The translations under genes and the position numbers were made by a program. A DNA stretch of 64,000 nt from Rhodovastum atsumiense (GTDB lineage Bacteria; Pseudomonadota; Alphaproteobacteria; Acetobacterales; Acetobacteraceae): positions 5,563,501 to 5,627,500 of the forward strand of contig NZ_OW485601.1 of the NCBI RefSeq assembly GCF_937425535.1, written 5' to 3'. Under the pieces are notes generated by a model. It was not told the origin of the DNA, searched no databases, and saw nothing but the letters and a program-made list of their open reading frames with translations. Within the stretch, counting starts at the first letter, position 1; the number at the start of each line of letters is the position of its first letter. Shown here one piece after another: positions 1 through 7,744 of the stretch.

Positions 1-482
1 GCCAGCTCCGCCACTGCGATCCTGGCGAGCCGCGCCGGGATGCCGGTGCGCAGGCCGCCGGTGACCAGCCTGAGCAGCGCAAAGCGGACCGAGGCATCGG
101 ATATGGCGTCGAGCCAGCCGGCGACGATGCCGGGCAGGTCGGCCCTGGAGGCGGCCTGCAGCGTGGTGACCACCTCCGCCAGTGCCGGCGCGGCGGCGCC
201 GGCGGGCGCGGTGGCGGGCCACATCAGCGCCACGGTTTCGGCCAGGTCGCCGACATGCTCATGGGACCAGGCGAACAGTTCCGGATCGGTGCGGGCGGTG
301 GCCAGGGCGCGGAGCAGCGCCGGCCTGGCCGCGGTGAAGCCGGGCGCGCCGCCGAGAACCGCCAGGCCGAAGCCGCGGTCCGGGTCCGGCGTGGTGGCGA
401 AATAGCGGCGCAGCAAGGCGATCCTGGCGTCCTGGCCCGGTGTGAAAGCCAGCCGTTCCAGCAGGTCGGCGAAAGGCGTCAT
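1..482 (-). CDS. ATP-dependent DNA ligase, N-terminal part (cut by window edge)
   Basis: Only about 160 N-terminal residues are visible; the gene runs off the left edge. The visible part matches the all-helical N-terminal domain of bacterial ATP-dependent DNA ligases, including the run RFALLRLVTGGLRTG that is typical of it; the adenylation domain with the KxDG lysine lies outside. The ATG at 480-482 overlaps the stop of the upstream exonuclease gene (ATGA), so the two are translationally coupled. This ligase-plus-exonuclease pair is known from a bacterial repair cassette that also holds an Lhr-type helicase and a metallophosphoesterase, which would be expected to the left. Inferred role: sealing nicks after end processing. 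Confidence 0.85.
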   Translation of the reverse strand, partial: MTPFADLLERLAFTPGQDARIALLRRYFATTPDPDRGFGLAVLGGAPGFTAARPALLRALATARTDPELFAWSHEHVGDLAETVALMWPATAPAGAAAPALAEVVTTLQAASRADLPGIVAGWLDAISDASVRFALLRLVTGGLRTGIPARLARIAVAEL

Positions 483-1528
483 CCGTCCGCACCGGGGCGC
501 GCATCCCCGTCCTTTGGCCCGGCTTCGTCCTCCCCGTCATATCCCAGCAGCCGCAGCGCCCGACCGCGCACGCCGCGTTGCCCGAGGGCATGGATCAGCG
601 CTTCCTCCCGCCCATGCGTCACCCACACCTCGGGCGCTCCCACCTCGTCCACCGTCGCGTTCAGCTCGTCCCAGTCGGCGTGGTCGGAAATCACCAGAGG
701 CAGTTCCGCCCCGCTCTGCTGCGCGCGCCGGCGCAGCCGCATCCAACCGGAGGCCATGCACAGCACCGGCTCGGCCAGCCGCTGCGCCCACGCTTCCGCC
801 GCCGCCGCCGGGGGTGCCAGCACGATCGCCCCTGCCAGCGCCGGCGCGGTGGCGGCGGGGCGCAATGCGCCCAGCCTCACGCCCAGGGCCTCGTACACCC
901 CGCAAAGCGGCGCCAGGGCGCCATGCAGGTAAATCGGCGCATCCCAACCGGCTTGCCGCAGCAGCGCGATCATTCGCTGGCACTTGCCCAGCGAATAGCA
1001 GCCGACGAGATGCGTCCGCCCGGGAAACAGCGCCACCGAGGCCAGCAACCGTCCGATCTCGGCCGCCGCCGGCGGATGGCGGAATACCGGCAGTGCGAAG
1101 GTCGCCTCGGTGACGAAGACGTCGCAGGGGATCGGAACGAAGGCGTCACAGGTGGGATCCGGCGCCCGCTTGTAGTCGCCGCCGACCACGACGCGGCTAC
1201 CGCGCCAGGCCAGCACCACCTGCGCGCTGCCCAGCACATGGCCCGCCGGCTGCAGGGACAGCTCCACCTCGCCGATCCGCAGCGATTCCCCCCAGCGCAA
1301 GTCCTGCCAGGACGCGGCGGCGCGCTCGCCCAGGCGCGCGCGCATCAGCGCAATCGTCACCGGACTGGCCAACACCGCGCGATGGCCGGACCGCGCATGG
1401 TCGGAATGCGCATGGGTGATGACCGCCCGTTCCACCGGCCGAACGGGATCGATGAAGAACCCTCCCGGCTCGCAGCACAGCCCCTGCGGCGTGGGTTTCA
1501 ACCAGGTAGAAGGGTGCGGCATCGCCAC
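479..1528 (-). CDS. Ligase-associated MBL-fold DNA exonuclease
   Basis: A 349-residue metallo-beta-lactamase/beta-CASP type nuclease of the family found next to ATP-dependent ligases (older annotations call it an mRNA 3'-end processing factor homologue). The metal motif HAHSDHA is at about residues 39-45, with GGDYK near 115 and a late SDHADWDEL motif supplying further metal ligands. The family member studied biochemically trims single-stranded DNA ends. The start is GTG at 1528; an in-frame ATG two codons later is an alternative, and neither has a strong ribosome site. The stop overlaps the ligase start. An AT-rich stretch of about 50 bases lies just upstream. Confidence 0.88.
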   Translation of the reverse strand: MAMPHPSTWLKPTPQGLCCEPGGFFIDPVRPVERAVITHAHSDHARSGHRAVLASPVTIALMRARLGERAAASWQDLRWGESLRIGEVELSLQPAGHVLGSAQVVLAWRGSRVVVGGDYKRAPDPTCDAFVPIPCDVFVTEATFALPVFRHPPAAAEIGRLLASVALFPGRTHLVGCYSLGKCQRMIALLRQAGWDAPIYLHGALAPLCGVYEALGVRLGALRPAATAPALAGAIVLAPPAAAAEAWAQRLAEPVLCMASGWMRLRRRAQQSGAELPLVISDHADWDELNATVDEVGAPEVWVTHGREEALIHALGQRGVRGRALRLLGYDGEDEAGPKDGDARPGADG

Positions 1529-1574
1529 ATAATGTGGGTTGGCCAGGCCGGCGCTGCCAGGGCATCCGGCGCAG

Positions 1575-1631
1575 ATTTCAAGCTGCTTACGAGCGACCTT
1601 ATATAATCAATTGAATTTAAACTAAAATATC
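1575..1631 (-). promoter_or_regulatory. AT-rich promoter-like stretch before the exonuclease gene
   Basis: This short interval is strikingly AT-rich against its surroundings and, read on the minus strand, contains TTGATTATATAAGG, a plausible -10 region. It separates the OmpA-type gene from the exonuclease gene and probably gives the repair pair its own promoter. No convincing -35 box was identified. Confidence 0.4.
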
Positions 1632-3092
1632 CTAGCGGTCTGTCAGCCGGATCTCGATGCGGCGGTTCTTCGCGTAGGCGTCCGGCGTGTTGGCCGGGTC
1701 GAGCGGCTGATTCTCGCCGAAGGCGGTGGCGGCCAGCCGGGTCGGCGGGATGCCATCGGCGATCAGCAGCTTGACCACCGTGATGGCGCGTCCGGCCGAG
1801 AGCTCCCAGTTGCTGCCCCACCGGCTGTTCTCGATCTTCTGCCGGTCGGCGTGGCCGTCCACGCGCAGCACCCAGTTCACGTCGGCGGGGATCTCGGCGC
1901 TGATCTGCTTGAGCGTATCGGCCAGCTTGCTGATCTGCTCCACCCCGGCCGGGGTCAGGTCGGCGCTGGCCACCGGGAACAGCACCTCGCTCTGGAAGAC
2001 GAAGCGGTCGCCGACCACCTGGATGCCCGGCCGGTTCGCCAGCACCGCCCGCAACCGGCCGAAGAAGTCGCTGCGATAGCGCTGCAGCTCCTCGACCTTG
2101 CGCGCGAGCGCGGTGTTCAGCCGGTTGCCGAGATCGGTGATGCGGGCGTCCTTCTCCTTGCCGGCGCTCTCGGAGGCATCGAGTGCCTTCTGGATGCTCG
2201 CCAACTGGGCCCGCAGCTCGTCCACCTGCCGGCTCAGCAGCGCGATCCTGGCCTTGGCGGAATCGCCGAGCTTCTTCTCCTCGTCGAGCTGGGCGGCAAC
2301 GGCGGCACGCTGTTGCGCTTCCGTGGTGGCCCGGGCCGCCGCCGCGGCGGCCTGCTTCTCCAGGTCATCGCGCAACGCTGTCAGCGTCCGGATCTGCTCG
2401 GTCAGTTTGGCGAGATCGGAGAGCTTCGCCTCGATCGTGGCCTTGTCGGCCTTCACGGTGCGATCGAGCTCGGCCATCTGGCGCTGCATTTCTTCCAGTT
2501 GCGCCTGCGCCGCCTGCAGTTGGCGCTTCGCGTCGGCCAGTTCCGCGGTGCGGGCTGTCAACTGGCGCCGCGCCTCGCCCAACTGTCCCGACACGTCGAG
2601 GCTCTGGGTGTCGGCCCGTTTCGCCGCTTCGGCGAGCTGCCCGGTCAGGTCCTCGATCCGTGCCTGCGCCGTCTGGCTCTGCAAGGCCGCATCGGCCAGT
2701 TTGGCCGACAGACGATCGCGGTCGGTCCGCAGCGCGTCGCGATCGGCCGCCAACTGGTCCTGGTCACGACGCAGCGCCGCCACCTGCTGCGCCAGCGCAT
2801 CCCGCGCCGAGGCGACACTGGCCAGATCATTGTTCACCTGCGCCAGCGAAAGCTGCAACTCGCTGGTCCGCCCCCGTTCGAGCGAGAGCATGTCGGACAA
2901 CTCGGCCACCTGCCGGTTCAACCGGTCGAGCGCCTGGTCACGGCCGGACAAGGCGACCGAGAGAAACGCCTGCGCCAGCACGAACACCAGCAGCACGAAG
3001 ATGATGACCATGAGCAACGTGGACAGCGCATCCACGTAGCCCGGCCATGCATTCAACCCGTCGCCATTGGCTCCCCGTCGCCGCAGCGCCAT
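1632..3092 (-). CDS. MotB/TolR-like OmpA-domain protein with long coiled coil
   Basis: 486 residues. A short basic N-terminus is followed by one membrane helix (about 18-45) that carries an aspartate at residue 21 (GYVDALSTLLMV), the position of the proton-binding Asp of MotB/TolR. Residues about 50-330 are heptad-rich coiled coil, and residues about 365-480 form an OmpA-type peptidoglycan-binding domain ending in the typical NWELSAGRA and NRRIEIRL motifs. With the ExbB/MotA-like channel encoded just upstream it should form a proton-driven stator reaching the cell wall. Function is unknown; flagellar genes are absent, and the predicted parts resemble ZorAB-type motors without the nuclease or helicase partners. 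The start lies directly against a palindromic repeat element. Confidence 0.8.
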   Translation of the reverse strand: MALRRRGANGDGLNAWPGYVDALSTLLMVIIFVLLVFVLAQAFLSVALSGRDQALDRLNRQVAELSDMLSLERGRTSELQLSLAQVNNDLASVASARDALAQQVAALRRDQDQLAADRDALRTDRDRLSAKLADAALQSQTAQARIEDLTGQLAEAAKRADTQSLDVSGQLGEARRQLTARTAELADAKRQLQAAQAQLEEMQRQMAELDRTVKADKATIEAKLSDLAKLTEQIRTLTALRDDLEKQAAAAAARATTEAQQRAAVAAQLDEEKKLGDSAKARIALLSRQVDELRAQLASIQKALDASESAGKEKDARITDLGNRLNTALARKVEELQRYRSDFFGRLRAVLANRPGIQVVGDRFVFQSEVLFPVASADLTPAGVEQISKLADTLKQISAEIPADVNWVLRVDGHADRQKIENSRWGSNWELSAGRAITVVKLLIADGIPPTRLAATAFGENQPLDPANTPDAYAKNRRIEIRLTDR

Positions 3093-3107
3093 GGATCAGC
3101 CCCCGAT

Positions 3108-3270
3108 GGGGGGCTTCGCCCCCCGGCTCCGCCGGCCAGGGGCTCTGCCCCTGGACCTCGGCAGGGGCCAGGGGCCCCTGCACCCCATGGGATCCAAGGG
3201 CCGCTGGCCCTTGGCGAGGGTCCAGGGGGCAGAGCCCCCTGGCCGGCGGAGCCCGGCGGCGAAGCCGCCG
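3108..3270. repeat. Palindromic element, copy 1 (six hairpins)
   Basis: A 163-bp cluster of GC-rich hairpins between the exbB-like and ompA-like genes. Hairpins sit at 3108-3124, 3136-3154 (arms CCAGGGGC/GCCCCTGG), 3161-3181, 3194-3214 (arms CCAAGGGCC/GGCCCTTGG), 3222-3242 (arms CCAGGGGGC/GCCCCCTGG) and 3254-3270. In addition 3123-3154 and 3222-3256 are imperfect inverted copies of each other, so the block can fold into one large cruciform. The unit GGATCCAAGGGC at 3190-3201 is shared with copies near 17.9, 30.5, 44.1 and 54.0 kb. Confidence 0.85.
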
Positions 3271-3271
3271 A

Positions 3272-4441
3272 TCACCGGGGCTGTTCCTCGGCGAGGGCGG
3301 CGATGGTGCGGGTGAGGATGCGGATATCGTTGCGCAATTCCGCGGTGGTCTGGGCCCGTCCCTGTTCGGATTCGGTCAGCAGCCGCTGCATGTAGAGTTC
3401 GATATTGCGCAGATGGGCGCGGATGATGTCGTCGTTGCCGCTGTCGCGCCGCTCGCCCAGTCGTTGCAGGGCCGGCCCAAGCGATTGCTGGCTTTCGGCG
3501 ATGCGCAGCATGAGCTGCTGGTTGGTGCGCATGGTATCCGAGAGCGTGGCGATGCGTTCGGTGAGCGCCAGCACCGCCTGATTGGCTTCCCGCCGTCCGT
3601 CCTCGCCGCGGGCGAGGATGGTTTGCAGGTTCTCCATGTTCTCGGCGGTCTGTTCGAGCAACGCCTGCACGTAGACCGGGATCGAGCCTTCGCCTTCCTG
3701 GCCGAGCACGCCCGAGGAAATGCGGGTGATGCCGGCGAGCCAGTCCTCCAGCTCGTTGAAGAAGCGGTTCTGTGCCTGGCCGGCGGTCAGGTCGAGGAAG
3801 CCGAGCACCAGGGCGCCGGCGAGGCCGAGCATGGAGGAGGAAAAGGCCGTGCCCATGCCCTTGAGCGGCCGGGCCAGGCCGGATTTGAGCTGTTCGAACA
3901 GGGCATTGATGTCGCCCGAGCCGACCGACATGCCGGTGATGACATCACCGACCGAGGAGACGGTCAGCAGCAGGCCCCAGAAGGTCCCGAGCAGGCCGAG
4001 GAAGATCAGCAGCCCGGTCATGTAGCGCGACAGCTCGCGCGATTCGTCGAGTCGGCTGCCGATCGAATCGAGCAGCGAGCGCATCGCCTGCGAGGAGATG
4101 GTGAAGTGGTCCAGGCGGGGCTGGCCGCTGGCGTCCTGTCCCTTCACCGCGCGGGCGGCGAGCATGCTGGCCATCGGGGCCAGCAGCCGCGGTGGCGGCA
4201 GGGTGGCGAGGCGGGGACGGGATTGCTGGAAGGTTTCCAGCCAGGTGACTTCAGGGGAGAGGCGGGTGACCTGGCGGATGTTCCAGGTGATGCCCAGCAG
4301 CAGCACCAGCAGGATCAGGCTGTTGAGCAGCGGGTTCGCCTCGAAGGCGACCAGCAGCGGGCCCGACAGCAGGCCGGCGATCACCAGTACCGCCACCAGG
4401 AAGACCAGCATCCGGAACAGGTATTTGGTCGGGCGGGTCAT
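3272..4441 (-). CDS. ExbB/TolQ/MotA-like proton channel protein
   Basis: 389 residues. Membrane helices are visible at about 8-26, 38-55, 140-163 and 193-217. The third (LGLLGTFWGLLLTVSSV) and fourth (KGMGTAFSSSMLGLAGALV) match the conserved pore-lining helices of TolQ/ExbB proteins. Residues about 250-389 are charged and heptad-like, a cytoplasmic tail much longer than in ExbB. The start ATG overlaps the stop of the Pro-rich OmpA gene upstream (TGATG), and the coiled-coil OmpA gene follows after a repeat block, so the three genes look like one operon. By homology it would pass protons to power its OmpA-domain partner; the work done is unknown. Confidence 0.82.
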   Translation of the reverse strand: MTRPTKYLFRMLVFLVAVLVIAGLLSGPLLVAFEANPLLNSLILLVLLLGITWNIRQVTRLSPEVTWLETFQQSRPRLATLPPPRLLAPMASMLAARAVKGQDASGQPRLDHFTISSQAMRSLLDSIGSRLDESRELSRYMTGLLIFLGLLGTFWGLLLTVSSVGDVITGMSVGSGDINALFEQLKSGLARPLKGMGTAFSSSMLGLAGALVLGFLDLTAGQAQNRFFNELEDWLAGITRISSGVLGQEGEGSIPVYVQALLEQTAENMENLQTILARGEDGRREANQAVLALTERIATLSDTMRTNQQLMLRIAESQQSLGPALQRLGERRDSGNDDIIRAHLRNIELYMQRLLTESEQGRAQTTAELRNDIRILTRTIAALAEEQPR

Positions 4442-5139
4442 CAGGGTGACTTTGCCTGCGGGGTGGCGGTGCTGACCGTCACGTCGACGCGGTCCGCCGG
4501 GCCTTCGGCGATCGGGGCATTGGCGCCGATCGCCTTCACGTAGATCCGCGGCGAGGCGATGCCTTCGGCGATCAGCACCGAGCGGACGGCCAGCGCGCGC
4601 GAGAGGGCGGTGCGCCGCGGGGTGGAAGGGTCTTCCGGCGTGCCCGGCGCGAAGGCGGCCACGCTGAAGCTGGCCGTTGCCGGCGCGGTGCCGGCCAGCT
4701 TGCGTAGGGCGCTGTCGGTGGCGGGGTTGAGGTCGGCGCTGCCGCTGCCGAAGGTGATGCGCAGGCCTTCCGGCAGCGGCGCGGCGGCGCCGGGGGCGTC
4801 GGCCGAGACCTGCACCGGGGCGGGTGGCGCCGGCGGGCGGGTGGGCACTGCGAGGGCCGGCGGCAGCACCGGCGGCGGTGGCGCGGCGAGCGGGACGCGC
4901 ACCTGCGGCGGGGCCGGCGGATGCGGCGGCGGCGGCGTCGCGCTGTGCTTCACCGGGGGCTGGGCAGGATGGGCGGGGCGGGCCGGTGCGGCCTGCTTCG
5001 GCGCTTCGCTGCCCGTACCGGGCTTCTGCAACTGCTCGAGCGCCCGCTGATCCATGGTCGCCTGCGCATGCGCGCGTGGCGCCACCAGCACCACCGCGCC
5101 GAGTCCGGCCATGGCCAGGGAAAGGATTATCTTCTGCAT
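4441..5139 (-). CDS. Secreted Pro-rich protein with C-terminal OmpA-like domain
   Basis: 232 residues from the ATG at 5139. This start was chosen because it opens a clear signal peptide (MQKIILSLAMAGLGAVVLVA, cleavage after AHA near residue 25); the longer open frame upstream runs into the next gene. Residues about 35-130 are rich in proline and alanine, likely an extended periplasmic spacer. The C-terminus (about 140-232) has an OmpA-like shape (ITFGSGSADLNPATDSALRKLA, a variant of the usual fold entry). It is the first gene of the stator-like cassette and could be its periplasmic partner. The OmpA domain is divergent, so peptidoglycan binding is uncertain. Confidence 0.65.
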   Translation of the reverse strand: MQKIILSLAMAGLGAVVLVAPRAHAQATMDQRALEQLQKPGTGSEAPKQAAPARPAHPAQPPVKHSATPPPPHPPAPPQVRVPLAAPPPPVLPPALAVPTRPPAPPAPVQVSADAPGAAAPLPEGLRITFGSGSADLNPATDSALRKLAGTAPATASFSVAAFAPGTPEDPSTPRRTALSRALAVRSVLIAEGIASPRIYVKAIGANAPIAEGPADRVDVTVSTATPQAKSP

Positions 5140-5275
5140 CGTCCCGGTCAGCCTAGCCGAGGGGCGATAAACGCTCAACGAACGCCCCCGTGCGGCGTGC
5201 ATTTCGTTGCCAAGGTGTCGCGGGGGCGCCAGGGCAGGGCCGGCCGAGCGGCGGCCGGTCCTGTCGCCACCCCTG

Positions 5276-6115
5276 TCAGGCCGAGCGGGCCTCGGCGGCG
5301 GTGATGCCGTCGATGACGGCGTCGCGCAGCGCCGGGTGCAGGTGCGGGTTGGCCGCCACCACGTCGCCGCTGGTGCGCGGGTCACCGCCGCCGGGATCGG
5401 TGGCGTAGCCGCCCGCCTCGCGCACGATCAGCAGGCCGGCGGTGATGTCCCACGCCTTGATCCCGCATTCCCAGTAGCCGTCGTAGCGGCCGGCCGCGGT
5501 CCAGGCGAGATCCAGCGCCGCCGCGCCGAAGCGCCGGATGCCTGCGACATGGGGCATCAGCGTGCCGAGGGTGCGGGCGAAGGCGAGGCGGTTGCGGGGG
5601 CTGGTGATGGCGAAGGGGATGCCGGTGGCGAACACCGCCTCGCGCATCTCGCGGCGGGCGGAGACGCGCAGGCGGCGGTCGTTCAGGTAGGCCCCGGTGC
5701 CTTTCTCGGCCCAGAACATCTCGTCGACCGCGGGGGCGTAGACCACGGCGGCGGCGATTTCAGTGCTGCCGTCGGGCAGGCGTCGCTCCAGGGCGATCGA
5801 GATCGCCCAGTGCGGGATGCCGTGCAGGAAGTTGCTGGTGCCGTCCAGCGGGTCGATCACCCAGCGCCAGGCCCAGTTCTCGCTGCCGGAGGCGCCGGAT
5901 TCTTCCATCAGGAAGGCATAGCCGGGGCGCGCCTTGGTGAGGTCGTCGCGCAGGATCTGCTCGGCGCGCATGTCGGCCTGGCTGACGAAGTCGCCGGGGC
6001 CTTTCACACTGACCTGGAGCTGCTCGACCTCGTTGAAATCACGCAGCAGACGCTTCGCGGCACGCTGCGCGGCGTTCTGCATGACGGTCATATGGGCGGA
6101 CAGGCGCTGCGCCAT
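5276..6115 (-). CDS. Inositol monophosphatase family protein
   Basis: 279 residues, normal length for the IMPase/SuhB family of Mg-dependent phosphatases. The metal site is visible: EES near residue 72, the WVIDPLDGTSNF motif near 85-96, and WDITAG near 220. The N-terminal run FNEVEQLQVSVKGPGDFVSQAD is characteristic of alphaproteobacterial members. The substrate may be inositol phosphates or a related sugar phosphate, and SuhB-type roles in RNA processing are also possible. A GGGGAG ribosome site lies 8 bases before the ATG. It sits 36 bases downstream of efp on the same strand and is probably cotranscribed with it. Confidence 0.9.
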   Translation of the reverse strand: MAQRLSAHMTVMQNAAQRAAKRLLRDFNEVEQLQVSVKGPGDFVSQADMRAEQILRDDLTKARPGYAFLMEESGASGSENWAWRWVIDPLDGTSNFLHGIPHWAISIALERRLPDGSTEIAAAVVYAPAVDEMFWAEKGTGAYLNDRRLRVSARREMREAVFATGIPFAITSPRNRLAFARTLGTLMPHVAGIRRFGAAALDLAWTAAGRYDGYWECGIKAWDITAGLLIVREAGGYATDPGGGDPRTSGDVVAANPHLHPALRDAVIDGITAAEARSA

Positions 6116-6151
6116 CGCTGGGGCTCCCCGGATGCCGGCGGGAGGGGCGGT

Positions 6152-6718
6152 TCAGCCTTTGAACCGCTCCATGTAGCTCGCGTCCTCGATACGGACGACG
6201 ATCTTCTCGCCGGCTTCAATGAACGGCGGGACCATGGTCTTGACGCCGTTGGACAACTTGGCGGGCTTGTAGGACGAAGAGGCAGTCTGGCCCTTCACCA
6301 CCGGGTCGGCCTCGACCACTTCCAGCACCACGCTCTGCGGCAGGTGCAGCGCCACCGGCTCGCCTTCCACCAGGTCGACCGTGATGGTCATGTTGTCCTG
6401 CAGGAAGGGGGCGACGTCGCCGAGCAGTTCGACCGGGACGTGGGTGGGTTCGAAGGTCTCGGGGTCCATCAGCACCAGGTTGCTGCCCTCGGTGTAGGAG
6501 TAGGTGTACTCCTTGTCCTCGGTCATCAGCCGCTCGACGGTGTCGGCGGTACGCCAGCGCTCGTTGGTCTTGTTCCCGGTCTTGAGGTCGCGCATCTCCA
6601 CCTGGATGAATGCGCCGCCCTTGCCGGGGGTGATGATCTGCTGCTTGAGCACGGTCCAGCGGCGGCCGTCGTGCTCGATCACCTGGCCGGCGCGGATCAG
6701 GTTCGCCTGCTGCTTCAT
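6152..6718 (-). CDS. efp: Elongation factor P
   Basis: 188 residues, the standard EF-P length. EF-P binds the ribosome between P and E sites and relieves stalling at proline runs. The start MKQQANLIRAGQVI and the C-terminus (VVRIEDASYMERFKG) are typical. The loop that reaches the peptidyl-transferase centre reads PGKGG, with lysine 33 at the position modified by EpmA/EpmB in enterobacteria (beta-lysylation); it is not the arginine used by the EarP system. Both modifying enzymes are encoded 4-6 kb away at 10.3-12.4 kb, supporting that this lysine is modified. The true ATG is at 6718, although the frame stays open further upstream. Confidence 0.95.
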   Translation of the reverse strand: MKQQANLIRAGQVIEHDGRRWTVLKQQIITPGKGGAFIQVEMRDLKTGNKTNERWRTADTVERLMTEDKEYTYSYTEGSNLVLMDPETFEPTHVPVELLGDVAPFLQDNMTITVDLVEGEPVALHLPQSVVLEVVEADPVVKGQTASSSYKPAKLSNGVKTMVPPFIEAGEKIVVRIEDASYMERFKG

Positions 6719-6853
6719 GGGGCGGGATCTCTCGGGGGTAACTGCGGAGCGGCGGCTTCTAGCCCGCGACGGGGGCGGGGGCAAGCCAGGGCGGGGCGTG
6801 GGTGGCTTGTGGCGGGGGGCAGAGATGCGCGGAAAGCCAGGGATCACGGCTAT

Positions 6854-7744
6854 ATGGCAGGACTGACGAGACGCAGGGTGGCGGTTGGCGGGACATGGCT
6901 GCTGGCCGGTGCCGGTCTCCCCGCCTGCGGGACGGCGCGGGCGCAGGCGGCCGCTCCAGAAGCCCGGCTCGCCGCGCTGGAGCGGGAGCATGGCGGGCGC
7001 CTTGGCGTCGCGGTGCTCGACGTGGCGACGGGGCACCGGATCGCGTATCGCGCCGAGGAGCGCTTCCCGCTCTGCAGCACGTTCAAGGTCCTCGCCGCCG
7101 CGCTGGTGCTGGCCCGGGTGGATCGCGGGAAGGAGCGCCTGGACCGCCGCGTGGTGTTCTCGCGGGAGGACATCCGGCCCTGGTCGCCGGTGACGGAAAA
7201 GCATCCGGGGGCGCCGGGCATGACGCTCGCCGAACTCTGCGAGGCGGCGGTGACACTCAGCGACAACACCGCCGGTAACCTGTTGCTCGGCAGCTTCGGC
7301 GGGCCGGCCGGCCTGACCGGGTTCGCGCGCGCCCTGGGCGACGATGTCACCCGGCTCGACCGCTTCGAGACGGCGCTGAACGAGGGGACCCCCGGCGATC
7401 CCCGCGACACCACCACCCCGGCGGCGATGCTGGGCAACATGCGCCGGATCATGGTCGGGGATGCGCTGTCCGAATCATCGCGGACGCAACTGGCGGGCTG
7501 GCTGCTCGGCAGCAGGACCGGGGGGCGCCGGCTGCGGGCCGGGTTCCCGCCGGACTGGCGGGTCGGCGACAAGACCGGGGGCAATGGCACCGGCGTGGCC
7601 AATGACATTGCCATCGCCTGGCCGCCGGGCGGTGGCGCCCTGCTGGTGGCTGCCTATTACGCCGAATCACCGGGCCCGGAGGAGCGGCGCAACGCGGTCC
7701 TCGCCGAGGTCGGGCGGATCGCCGTCCCTCAGGGCAGGCCGTAG
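6854..7744 (+). CDS. bla: Class A beta-lactamase
   Basis: 296 residues. The N-terminus has a twin-arginine-like run (TRRRVAVGG) and a hydrophobic stretch ending at ARA-QA near residue 31, so the enzyme is exported. All class A active-site motifs are present: S75-TF-K78 (Ambler 70-73), SDN at 136-138 (Ambler 130), the omega-loop glutamate in ETALN at 172-176 (Ambler 166-170) and KTG at 240-242 (Ambler 234). It should hydrolyse beta-lactams by the serine acyl-enzyme route; spectrum cannot be read from sequence. The last 16 bases overlap the 3' end of the convergent glucose dehydrogenase gene. No mobile element flanks it, so it looks chromosomal and resident. Confidence 0.93.
   Translation: MAGLTRRRVAVGGTWLLAGAGLPACGTARAQAAAPEARLAALEREHGGRLGVAVLDVATGHRIAYRAEERFPLCSTFKVLAAALVLARVDRGKERLDRRVVFSREDIRPWSPVTEKHPGAPGMTLAELCEAAVTLSDNTAGNLLLGSFGGPAGLTGFARALGDDVTRLDRFETALNEGTPGDPRDTTTPAAMLGNMRRIMVGDALSESSRTQLAGWLLGSRTGGRRLRAGFPPDWRVGDKTGGNGTGVANDIAIAWPPGGGALLVAAYYAESPGPEERRNAVLAEVGRIAVPQGRP

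Noticed and set aside
1632..5139. Full Zorya anti-phage system
   Set aside because: The channel and OmpA proteins resemble ZorA/ZorB in layout, but no ZorC/ZorD/ZorE partner is nearby; the neighbours are housekeeping genes.
5207..6853. Upstream extension of the beta-lactamase frame
   Set aside because: The frame is open for 550 codons opposite the IMPase and efp genes, but export signal and family similarity start at 6854.
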